From: Pontibacter virosus
Lineage (GTDB): Bacteria > Bacteroidota > Bacteroidia > Cytophagales > Hymenobacteraceae
Length of the DNA: 64,000 bases
Direction of reading: 5' to 3'
NCBI RefSeq assembly: GCF_003096355.1
Contig: NZ_QEKI01000001.1
Coordinates: forward strand, 615,494-679,493
The position numbers were made by a program, and so were the translations under genes. Under the pieces are notes generated by a model, which did not search any database, was not told where the DNA came from, and saw only the letters and a list, made by a program, of their open reading frames with translations. Positions 26,577-34,712 of this stretch are shown here, one piece after another (positions within the stretch are counted from its first letter, which is position 1; each line of letters opens with the position of its first letter).

Positions 26577-28670
26577 TTAGTTTATCAGCTTCACTTCAAA
26601 TGTGGTACTCCCGCTTACAGGCATTCCTTCTGCTGTCTGGCCCTGCACATTTACCTCAAACACACCGGTTTCGTCGGAGGTATAGAATATGAAGGAGGCA
26701 CTCCCGTCAGGTCCGGTTTGCAGGAATGGTTGCCAATACAGCTGTTGCCGGAAGTCAGGGAACTGGGACTGCGCAGCATCACCGGGAGCCGGCGCTGGCA
26801 CTACGAAGTTGCGGGGCAGGTTGTACTGCTCATAGAGTACAGGCAGGCCCTTTTCCTTGAGCCTTTCCCGGGCCTCTCCGCTTTTGGTGTAGATGGCAAA
26901 CATGCCGTTGTCTACCAAACGGCCCAGGTTGCCGGCGTATAGCTTCTCCTCTGACCAGGCAATCTCAATAGAGGCGATGTCGTTCAGGTCCAGCTCCATG
27001 ATCTCATCCATATTCTCCAGTATAACACCGTCCAGCAGGTATAGCGGCTCCCCCTTCATCATACGCTTGGTTTCGGAGGACACGTAAAGCAGCCGCACGG
27101 TTTGTCTTCCTTTTTTCTTGCGCATGCGCAGGTTGGTGGTTACCTCTCGTATGGCTTCCTCCACATCCTGAAAAGCGACATAATCATCCAGTTTGAATAC
27201 CCGGTCGGCTGGCAAACGCGGAAGTGGCGCAGCGGCATGCGGTTCTGTGAGGCCGTAAATTTCATGGATGTTAGTACGGGTATAGTGTTGCTGCGCGACA
27301 CTTACTACATGCGGCGGCAGTGCCTGCACAAAGGCCGTGTCTATATTTCTGCCAAAGGCTTCCTGCTGAAAGGGGGCCTTTACCGTTTCCTGCCGCATGG
27401 GCTCTACCAGGGTCTCCCTTTGAAAACGGGCTTCTGTTTCACTTTTTGCAATGGCCTCCCAAAGCTCCAGATCTGTCTCGTACCCCTGTTGCGCTCCGCT
27501 TACCGCAACGAAGCCTCCGGGCTGCTGAAGAGTGGCACGGCGCTCCGCTACAGAGGCTGCAAGCCAGGTGCTGGGCTGCACCCCCTTGACGGTGACAGTG
27601 ACCTGCTGGCGGGTGCCATACTGCTGGTGCTCGGCCTGTACCTCTATACCTGCTGTATGGGGTAGCATGACCCGCCGCTCCGCCTCTACCAAACCGCCCG
27701 TGTTGAGCAGCAGTAAGCGGCATTCGGGTTGCGCTGCATTAAGCCATGGCACGATAACCTGATCCTCTCCGGTAATACGGTGCGCGAAGTACACTGTCCC
27801 GCCTGAGGTCGCTACCAATACATGGCCTATTCCTGACTTGCCCTGCACGCTCACTGGTATACCTGTGCCGCTTACTTTACCAACCGCCAGGGCTATACCT
27901 TGCTGCTTTGGTTTTGGAATACTCACCAGTTGCTGTGCATAGCCCTCTGCCTGCAGTTGCGCAACCAGTTCCCGTTGTTCTGTAACGTTCAGCTCAAACA
28001 CGGCTATACCTGCGTCATTGCTCTTGAAAGTGGTGATGACTTGCCCGGCCGTATCAGTCACTGTACCTTGGGCGACTATACCTATACCGGCAGCGTTGGT
28101 CACGGTCGCTACCATTTTGGTAGGTACCCCGACTGACCAAACACCAGACTCCGGAAAGAAGCGTACCTGCAGCGGTTTGGCCTTGACTGGTTGTGCCTGC
28201 AGCGCCCTGACTTCGTCCGGGTTCACAATCGTGAGTTGCTGCTGCCAGCGCTGTCGTGCACTGAAGTTTTTCATCCAGTTGGTGGCAGCCTGTAGCGTAT
28301 ACCTGCCCGATGGCAGATCCTTAGGCAGCAGAAAATCACCCTGCGCTTTCCCATCCTCTATCACCAATCGCTGGCTGGTCAGGGTGCTGCCTTGCGCATC
28401 CAGCAACTCTACGTAAAGTACCCGACTTGCCGGAGCGGTCGAGTTCTTCCGCACCGCAGCGCTGTACCAGAGCCGCTCCCCTGCCATGTACCAGGGCTGG
28501 CTGTGCACCAATTGCACCTGTTCGTCGGAGAGCTGCCGCTGCACCTGGGCGGCGGCGACTTTGGTAACCTGCTCATGCTGCGCAAAGGCGGGCAAACAAA
28601 GCCAGGTGGATGCCAACAGCCAACAGGCAGCTCCCAAGATCCTGCTACCTTTTATTTCGGATTTGCTCAT
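26577..28670 (-). CDS. Exported macroglobulin-like protein with a barrel-less TonB plug-like domain
   Basis: 697 aa from the ATG at 28670 (the ORF opens with TTG at 28688, overlapping the previous stop). The signal peptide ends near LCLPAFAQ. Residues ~30-330 contain MG2-like beta domains (WYMAGERLWYSAAV, DLPSGRYTLQAATNW, FFPESGVWSVGVPTKMVATV). Around 520-610 is a TonB plug-like segment: LYLLDGVILENMDEIMEL, NDIASIEIAW, GMFAIYTKSG, as in SusC-type plugs, but no 22-strand barrel follows. The C terminus is another beta domain (DETGVFEVNVQG). It is the last gene of the TonB receptor/DUF4249 operon and may form an accessory or lid in that complex. The substrate is unknown. Confidence 0.8.
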   Translation of the reverse strand: MSKSEIKGSRILGAACWLLASTWLCLPAFAQHEQVTKVAAAQVQRQLSDEQVQLVHSQPWYMAGERLWYSAAVRKNSTAPASRVLYVELLDAQGSTLTSQRLVIEDGKAQGDFLLPKDLPSGRYTLQAATNWMKNFSARQRWQQQLTIVNPDEVRALQAQPVKAKPLQVRFFPESGVWSVGVPTKMVATVTNAAGIGIVAQGTVTDTAGQVITTFKSNDAGIAVFELNVTEQRELVAQLQAEGYAQQLVSIPKPKQQGIALAVGKVSGTGIPVSVQGKSGIGHVLVATSGGTVYFAHRITGEDQVIVPWLNAAQPECRLLLLNTGGLVEAERRVMLPHTAGIEVQAEHQQYGTRQQVTVTVKGVQPSTWLAASVAERRATLQQPGGFVAVSGAQQGYETDLELWEAIAKSETEARFQRETLVEPMRQETVKAPFQQEAFGRNIDTAFVQALPPHVVSVAQQHYTRTNIHEIYGLTEPHAAAPLPRLPADRVFKLDDYVAFQDVEEAIREVTTNLRMRKKKGRQTVRLLYVSSETKRMMKGEPLYLLDGVILENMDEIMELDLNDIASIEIAWSEEKLYAGNLGRLVDNGMFAIYTKSGEARERLKEKGLPVLYEQYNLPRNFVVPAPAPGDAAQSQFPDFRQQLYWQPFLQTGPDGSASFIFYTSDETGVFEVNVQGQTAEGMPVSGSTTFEVKLIN

Positions 28671-28684
28671 AGTTGTGGAGTTTA

Positions 28685-29749
28685 TCAAAAGCCAATTGGC
28701 CGTTGGTCAGTTACGTTCGGGTATAGATAGGTGAAGCGGCAATCTCCCATGGGCTGCACGTAAGGCAGGCCTGGGAATGGCGCGTAAAACTGTCGCTGGA
28801 TCACGATAAAATCTTCCGTTACAGCCGATGCGCTAAAATAGCCGATCACCTGCTCTTCCGGGTCTGTGAGGCTGTAGAGGTTGCCGTTGATGCGTGCCGG
28901 AGGCGGATCGAAAATGCTGCCAACACTTGCTTGCTGCTGACTGAAAAGCCGCTGAAACTCATACGCCCCGGCCGTGAGCGAAAACTGCCTGATCTTGATG
29001 CGGTATTTGGTTGGGATATCGGCAGGCACCACCACCACGGGCTGCTCAAAATAACGGCCGTTCACCAGCCTGTCATCGTTCGTTACCACTTTGGTGTTGA
29101 TGCTCCCCATATTGGCCCAGCACACCGAGGGCACCGGCGCATCGCCTGTATTGGAGTAAAATTCAAACACGCCCTCTGTATCCCAGCAGTAGTAATTGCC
29201 CCGCTCTGCCGGATCCTGTACCTGCGCCTTCACCTCAAAACCCACCGACCTGCGCTCGATCAACACGCCCGCTGAGTTCCGGACCACGTCTACAAACTGC
29301 TTAAACTCATAGCTTATCCCCTGGATAGCCGGCACCGGGCGCAGCAGTTCCGGACGCGAAGCAAACTCCCGGCCGTCGGGCAGCCTGATGTGCAAGGTAT
29401 AGCTCCTGCCCTGCTCTACCTGGTAGTCCTCTGGGAGCAACTGGTACATGCCTCTCGCCCCAGGAGTCAGCGGCATGATGTTCGCCTGATCATCCTGCAG
29501 CGTTACTGTAGCATCCAATACAGGATGCACCAGTACCTGTTGGTTTTCGCTGTTAAAAGGGGCAGTCCAGGTCAGCGTCACCTTGTTCAGTTCCGGGTCG
29601 TTTTGGTCTGTCACCATACCGCTCACCACGAGTTTCGGCTCCTCCGCCTCGATCTGGAGTTCTAAGGGATCAATGCAAGCTGGCAGACAAACCACAATCA
29701 GCAGCATAATCCACCGCCAGGTTTTATAATAGGTAGTTGCTCGCTGCAT
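28685..29749 (-). CDS. DUF4249 lipoprotein (second copy)
   Basis: 354 aa from the ATG at 29749. The lipoprotein signal runs through IMLLIVVCLPAC with Cys at the lipobox. The mature part starts IDPLELQ and EPKLVVSGMVTDQNDPE. The remainder is beta-rich with LPDGREF, NYYCWDTEGVFEFY and QRLFSQQQASVGSIFDPPPARINGN, as in DUF4249. It is similar along its whole length to the adjacent upstream copy, so the pair is a tandem duplication. It starts 29 bases after that copy's stop. DUF4249 proteins usually accompany TonB receptors and are presumed cell-surface partners. Confidence 0.88.
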   Translation of the reverse strand: MQRATTYYKTWRWIMLLIVVCLPACIDPLELQIEAEEPKLVVSGMVTDQNDPELNKVTLTWTAPFNSENQQVLVHPVLDATVTLQDDQANIMPLTPGARGMYQLLPEDYQVEQGRSYTLHIRLPDGREFASRPELLRPVPAIQGISYEFKQFVDVVRNSAGVLIERRSVGFEVKAQVQDPAERGNYYCWDTEGVFEFYSNTGDAPVPSVCWANMGSINTKVVTNDDRLVNGRYFEQPVVVVPADIPTKYRIKIRQFSLTAGAYEFQRLFSQQQASVGSIFDPPPARINGNLYSLTDPEEQVIGYFSASAVTEDFIVIQRQFYAPFPGLPYVQPMGDCRFTYLYPNVTDQRPIGF

Positions 29750-29778
29750 GTTAAGTAAAGTCATCATTTCTACAGCTC

Positions 29779-30837
29779 TCAAAAGCCCTCTGGTTTTACA
29801 ATGGTGCTGTTCGGGAACAGGATCCGGCAATCCTGGGGCGGTGCTACAAAAGGAGGATCGTAAACCCCACTTCGGAAGGGGGCATGCACCGCTCTGTTAA
29901 TCAACAAGCCCTTTTCAGTAACGCCCGACGCTCCAAAAAATCCAATCACTTCCTCTTCAGGATTGCTCAGGCTGTAGAGGTTACCCCGTATTTTGGCCGG
30001 AGGCGGATCGAAAACACTCCCTACGCTGGATTGCTGCTGGTTGAAGAGCCGCCAGAACTCGTGCGCCTGGGCTGTTAGCGCATACTGTCGCACTCTAACG
30101 AGGTACTTAGTGGGCATATCGGCAGGGAGTACCACAACCGCCTGCTTGTAGGTATTTCCATTAAACAGCCTGTCTTCAGCGGTGACAACTTTTGCAGTGA
30201 TGCGCCCTACAAATGACCAGCACTGGGTGGGAGGTATAGGCAACACATCAGGGGCACGGCTGAAGTACTCGAACACACCTGTCGCATCCCAGCGGTAGTA
30301 ATTAGCGGTGCCTGCAGGGTCTTGCAGGTTGGCGTATACCTCAAAGCCCTCTGTTGTCTGTTCTACCAGTTCGCCGCTGCCATTTCGGACCACTTCTGTA
30401 AACTCTTTGAAGGTATAGGTTATGTCCTCTATCTGTGGGGAGGGCTGCAGCAGTTCGGGGGCCGACTCATACTCACGGCCGTCGGGCAACTTGATGTACA
30501 ATCTGTAGTGCTGACCAACTTCACCTGCCAGGTACTGAGGCAGGAAATAAACCCCACGCTCCCCTTCTATCAATTGAAATCCTGTACCTTGGTTATCCAG
30601 AATTTTCACATAGGCTCCCAATACCGGACGGTTATACACGATATTGTTTTTACCGTCAAAAGGCTCAGACCAGGAAAGGCTTACTTTGTTCATCCCCTCG
30701 TCTGGGCGGTCTGTTATCAGCCCGCTCACTACTAGTTTAGGCTCGTTCTCCCCTGTCTGTATCGCAATCGGATCGATGCAGGCATTTAAAGAAAGGCAGA
30801 TCACAGCCACTAGCCAACTCAAAAACTGCCTTCTCAT
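29779..30837 (-). CDS. DUF4249 lipoprotein (first copy)
   Basis: 352 aa. The signal FLSWLVAVICLSLNAC ends at a lipobox Cys. The mature start is IDPIAIQTGENEPKLVVSG. Later blocks are KLPDGREYES, NYYRWDATGVFEYFS and FWRLFNQQQSSVGSVFDPPP, paralogous to the second copy. The ATG overlaps the TonB receptor stop by four bases (ATGA), so translation is coupled. It presumably sits at the outer membrane with the receptor. Confidence 0.9.
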   Translation of the reverse strand: MRRQFLSWLVAVICLSLNACIDPIAIQTGENEPKLVVSGLITDRPDEGMNKVSLSWSEPFDGKNNIVYNRPVLGAYVKILDNQGTGFQLIEGERGVYFLPQYLAGEVGQHYRLYIKLPDGREYESAPELLQPSPQIEDITYTFKEFTEVVRNGSGELVEQTTEGFEVYANLQDPAGTANYYRWDATGVFEYFSRAPDVLPIPPTQCWSFVGRITAKVVTAEDRLFNGNTYKQAVVVLPADMPTKYLVRVRQYALTAQAHEFWRLFNQQQSSVGSVFDPPPAKIRGNLYSLSNPEEEVIGFFGASGVTEKGLLINRAVHAPFRSGVYDPPFVAPPQDCRILFPNSTIVKPEGF

Positions 30838-33518
30838 CTTGTGATCTTGAAATTGTAAGTAATAGCCGGTACTGCCGAGCCAATCACTGACAGTCGGTAG
30901 GCCTGCGGAATGGTACCACCATAGGCTGGTTTGAAGAACACGGAGTAAGGATTTTTACGCCCGTACACGTTGTATACCGAGAAAGCCCAGCTGCTTACCC
31001 AGTTGGCGTTCCGCTTGTTGGTGCCGTCTATCACCAAAGCCAGGTCCAGGCGGTGGTAGTCCGGTATGCGGTGCTGGTTGCGGTCGCTGTAGTTCACGAT
31101 CAGCAGCCCGTCGATGTAGCCCACAGATTCCGGATAGGTAATCGGTCGGCCTGTGCTGTAAGTGAAGTTAGCTGACAGACTAATCAACCTGCTCATCTGA
31201 TGGTTTAGAACCAGGCTGAGGTCGTGCGGTTTGTCGAAGTTGGCCGGAAAGAAATTGCCGTTGTTGATGCGCTCTTCGGGAGTGGGGCCGTTCACACGGC
31301 GCAGCGATCTGGAGTAGGTATAACTCGCCCAACCCGTCAGTTTTTTGCCTTGTCGACGCAGCATCAGTTCCAGTCCGTAAGCCTTGCCCTCGCCTGGCAG
31401 CAGGTCGGCATCGAGGGTACTGTTGAGCAGGAGCCGGGCGCCGTCTTTGTACTCCACCAGGTCGTGCAGCTTTTTATAGTAGGCCTCTGCCGAAAGCTCG
31501 ATGGTATTGTCCTGCAGGTTTTTGAAAAAGCCGAGCGCCACCTGGTCCCCGATCTGCGGGCGCAGGTTCGGGTTACTCGTTTTCCAGATATCTACCGGGG
31601 AGGCCGCTGTGGTGTTGGAGATCAAATGGATGTACTGCGCCATGCGGTTATAGCCCAACTTTACCGAGCTGTTCTCGCCCAGGCTTATTTTAAGCGAGGC
31701 GCGCGGCTCAAAATTGCCATACTGCTGTATCACTCCGCCATTGCTGTAGCTAAGCGTATCAATGATCGTCGACTCGCGGCGGGGCGACTCCGGATCGTAC
31801 ACATACACATCGCCTGGCCCCAGGTTGTAGTAAGAAGAGTAGCGCAATCCGTAGCTGACTGATATCCTGGGGCTGAGTGTGTATTCGTGGTCCAGGTATA
31901 GGGCGGCTTCAACAGAACGCTCGCGAGGCATGTTCACGGGCAGCAAGCTGGACATCTCTGAACCGGGCGTCAGAACACCGGGGCTGAACTGATACCAGGA
32001 GGACGAGGCACCCAGCCCCAGCTTATGCCGCACAGAAGGCTCAAAGTTGAGGTCCGCCTTGATCTGCTTGTACTTGATCTCTGAGTCGAGGGTATAGCTG
32101 TAGGGCTCTGTTTCGGCTTCCACGCCATAGTCATAATCGCCTACCACACCGGTTATGCTTGATAGGAATTTGTCGCTGAAAGCATGATTCCAGCGGGCGG
32201 TAGCGGTGGCTGTGCTCCAGGTATAGGTCGTGTCTGCGCCAAAGCGGAAGCCGTCGCGGCTCAGGTAGCCGGACAACATCAGCTGGTCTTTGGCGCTGAT
32301 CGTGTAATCTACCTTGCCGTTGAAGTCATAGAAGTAGCCGTCGCTGTCACGCACGGCTTTGTCAGGCACGTAGCGCATGGCCAGGCTGGGGTAGGCGCCC
32401 CGTCCTCCCAGCACAAAAGAGGCCTTGTCTTTCAGTAACGGTGCTTCAACTATCAGGCGACTGGCCAGCAACCCGATGCCACCGCTCAGGATAGGGGCTT
32501 TCTTGTTACCCTCTTTCAGCTCCACATCCAGCACCGACGAGATGCGCCCGCCATACCGGGCAGGTATACCGCCACGGTACAAGGTGACATCCTGCACCAT
32601 ATCCGAATTGAAGACCGAAAAGAAACCGAACAAGTGAGAGGCACTGAAAAGCGGCGCCTGGTCCTGTAAGATCAGGTTCTGGTCGATGCTGCCGCCACGT
32701 ACGTTGAAGCCGCTGGCTCCTTCCCCGACGGTGGTTACGCCCGGCAGCGCAATAATACTGCGCACCACGTCCACTTCCCCCAGGAAATTGGGCATTTTGC
32801 GCACCTCTTTTATCGACAGGCGGGCCACTCCCATCTCGAGGCTCTCCACATTATGGTCAGGCGCTTTGGCAGACACCTCCACTTCACGCAGTTGGTTACT
32901 CACTTCGAACAGCTCAACGTGCATGGTGCGGCTTTGCTGCAGACCCACCCGCCGCTGGTCCTCTACCATGCCAATGGCCCGCACGCGCAGGGTATAGTTA
33001 CCCGCCGGCGCTGACAAGGTATACCTGCCTTGCTCATCGGCTACAGTGCCTTTTCCAATTTCCACCAGCAGCACGGTGGCCCCAATGAATGGCTCGCCTG
33101 TTTTGGCATTGCGCACCTGTCCGCTCAGGGTCACAATGCGCTCTGCGGCCTGCCCTGCAGCCACTGCCCCCGACGGCACCGTGTCGGAGCGAAACCTATA
33201 GGCGGCAGACAAGGGCACCAGCACGACGGTGCGGGCGTCATACAGCACAAACGAAAGGTTGGCTTTTCCCAGAAGCTTTTGCATAGCGCTGGTAAGCGGC
33301 TCCTGGTTAAATACCTGTGTGATCTGTACTCCGTCTACCCACTCTGGCTGGTAAAACACGCGCAGTTTGTGCGTCTGTTGCAAGTCCTGCAGCACGGCCT
33401 GCAGGGGCTGATTCTGGTAGCTGGCTGTAATGCGCAGCTGCCCGGTGTCCTGTGCCCAGGTATAGCCTGAAAGCAGCAGCAGGACAGCAAGCAGCAAGTA
33501 ATGGTAGCGTCTTCTCAT
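30834..33518 (-). CDS. TonB-dependent receptor with STN and carboxypeptidase-like domains
   Basis: 894 aa from the ATG at 33518, which begins the signal peptide (RRRYHYLLLAVLLLLSGYTWAQ). Residues ~25-80 are a secretin/TonB N-terminal (STN) domain (LQAVLQDLQQTHKLRVFYQP, MQKLLGKANLSFVLYD), which in other receptors contacts an anti-sigma factor. Then follow a carboxypeptidase-regulatory-like domain (LSGQVRNAKTGEPFIGATV), the plug (FLGEVDVVRSIIALPGV, GEGASGFNVRGGSIDQNLI) and the barrel, ending in KITR. No FecR/ECF sigma pair is next to it. It is the first gene of a four-gene operon and the likely outer-membrane importer for an unknown ligand. Confidence 0.93.
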   Translation of the reverse strand: MRRRYHYLLLAVLLLLSGYTWAQDTGQLRITASYQNQPLQAVLQDLQQTHKLRVFYQPEWVDGVQITQVFNQEPLTSAMQKLLGKANLSFVLYDARTVVLVPLSAAYRFRSDTVPSGAVAAGQAAERIVTLSGQVRNAKTGEPFIGATVLLVEIGKGTVADEQGRYTLSAPAGNYTLRVRAIGMVEDQRRVGLQQSRTMHVELFEVSNQLREVEVSAKAPDHNVESLEMGVARLSIKEVRKMPNFLGEVDVVRSIIALPGVTTVGEGASGFNVRGGSIDQNLILQDQAPLFSASHLFGFFSVFNSDMVQDVTLYRGGIPARYGGRISSVLDVELKEGNKKAPILSGGIGLLASRLIVEAPLLKDKASFVLGGRGAYPSLAMRYVPDKAVRDSDGYFYDFNGKVDYTISAKDQLMLSGYLSRDGFRFGADTTYTWSTATATARWNHAFSDKFLSSITGVVGDYDYGVEAETEPYSYTLDSEIKYKQIKADLNFEPSVRHKLGLGASSSWYQFSPGVLTPGSEMSSLLPVNMPRERSVEAALYLDHEYTLSPRISVSYGLRYSSYYNLGPGDVYVYDPESPRRESTIIDTLSYSNGGVIQQYGNFEPRASLKISLGENSSVKLGYNRMAQYIHLISNTTAASPVDIWKTSNPNLRPQIGDQVALGFFKNLQDNTIELSAEAYYKKLHDLVEYKDGARLLLNSTLDADLLPGEGKAYGLELMLRRQGKKLTGWASYTYSRSLRRVNGPTPEERINNGNFFPANFDKPHDLSLVLNHQMSRLISLSANFTYSTGRPITYPESVGYIDGLLIVNYSDRNQHRIPDYHRLDLALVIDGTNKRNANWVSSWAFSVYNVYGRKNPYSVFFKPAYGGTIPQAYRLSVIGSAVPAITYNFKITR

Positions 33519-33703
33519 AAAATGGAGGTGCGGTAGGCGTAGGTGCGTAGCAGGCATAAAAAGGGACTTCTTTGCACCTTAGCAATATATAGTTTTAACA
33601 TTGAATTTGAAAATTTTGAACCGACCGTCACTCAAAACCTTTGCGCATTTACTTTTTACCTAAGTCTAACAGAATCGTACATACTAGCAGGAGAGCAAAG
33701 CCT

Positions 33704-34099
33704 ATGTCGGAGACAGACAAAGAGTTAATAAAGAAGCTCAAGAAGAAGCTCAGAGTGCAGGAGCAAAAGAACGCCGAGATACGCGATCACATGGCAGCCG
33801 AGCGTACGATCTTCGCCAACGAACGCACCCTGATGGCCTACCTGCGCACAGCCATGACGATCTCTGTCGGTGGGTTCGTCGCCATCAAGCTTTCCGATGA
33901 TCTGTACTTGGAGATCATTGGTGTCATTTTGATCCCGATTGGTATTATACTGGGCGTTTACAGCTTTGTCAGGTATAAGCACAAGCAGCGTATCATTGAG
34001 AATCATCACCAGGGCTACTGCCCTACCAGTCATGAACACGAGCGGGCACACAGCGAAATGCTCGAACCCGGCGAGAATGGTAAACAAACCTCTGCCTAA
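33704..34099 (+). CDS. DUF202 small membrane protein (copy 1)
   Basis: 131 aa from the ATG at 33704. A basic helical N terminus (KELIKKLKKKLRVQEQKNAEIRD, roughly residues 5-28) precedes the DUF202 core ERTIFANERTLMAYLRTAM. Two membrane spans follow (TISVGGFVAIKL and IIGVILIPIGIILGVYSFV), then a His/Glu-rich tail. Function unknown. It is followed 98 bases later by a paralogue. Confidence 0.87.
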   Translation: MSETDKELIKKLKKKLRVQEQKNAEIRDHMAAERTIFANERTLMAYLRTAMTISVGGFVAIKLSDDLYLEIIGVILIPIGIILGVYSFVRYKHKQRIIENHHQGYCPTSHEHERAHSEMLEPGENGKQTSA

Positions 34100-34197
34100 T
34101 GCGCACCTGCTTATGCCCGCCGTTATAAAGACAAGGCACGCTGCTGCTACCCCTTTCCTTCTGTTTGTTTCGTATATTTCTCAAAAAAATAGAATCG

Positions 34198-34581
34198 ATG
34201 CCTGTGCAGGAGCAAGACGAAATCAAGAAACTGCGTAAGAAGATCAAAAAGCTGGAAAAGAAGAACGCTGAGATCCGTGACGAGATGGCTATACAACGTA
34301 CCATCTTTGCCAATGAGCGTACCCTGATGGCTTATTTCCGAACGGCTATTGCACTTATTGCGGGGGGCTTTGCTGCCATTAAGTTCTCTCAGCATGTTTA
34401 CATGGAGCTGATCGGCTTAACGCTATTGCCTATTGGTATACTGCTGGCAGTGTATAGCTTCGTGCGCTACCTCAATAAGCAGAAGCTGATCCAGCGCCAT
34501 CGGCAGAATTACGAACCTGTCAGCCATCACCACGAAGAACTTTACGAAAAACAGGTTTCACGCTACGGCAACGTAGATTAA
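34198..34581 (+). CDS. DUF202 small membrane protein (copy 2)
   Basis: 127 aa from the ATG at 34198. Same plan as the preceding gene: a Lys-rich coiled-coil start (EIKKLRKKIKKLEKKNAEIRD), the signature RTIFANERTLMAYFRTAI, two spans (ALIAGGFAAIKF and LIGLTLLPIGILLAVYSFV) and a polar tail with HHHEELYEK. It is clearly a tandem duplicate of copy 1. Both probably form small inner-membrane homo- or hetero-oligomers, but no role is established. Confidence 0.87.
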   Translation: MPVQEQDEIKKLRKKIKKLEKKNAEIRDEMAIQRTIFANERTLMAYFRTAIALIAGGFAAIKFSQHVYMELIGLTLLPIGILLAVYSFVRYLNKQKLIQRHRQNYEPVSHHHEELYEKQVSRYGNVD

Positions 34582-34680
34582 GGTATACGCTAAGGATAAT
34601 TGCTAAAAGCTAAACCATTTAGCGCGGATCGCTGTTAAGAAGGGTTAGCATCTCCGAGTCCGGAGACGCTGATATTTTTG

Positions 34681-34688
34681 TACCTTTG
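34681..34688 (+). promoter_or_regulatory. Candidate -7 promoter box for uvrA
   Basis: TACCTTTG matches TAnnTTTG exactly, 25 bases before the ATG, giving a short leader of about 18 bases. No -33 TTG at the usual spacing. Confidence 0.5.
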
Positions 34689-34712
34689 CTATTTAAAATC
34701 AAGCATTCCTGA

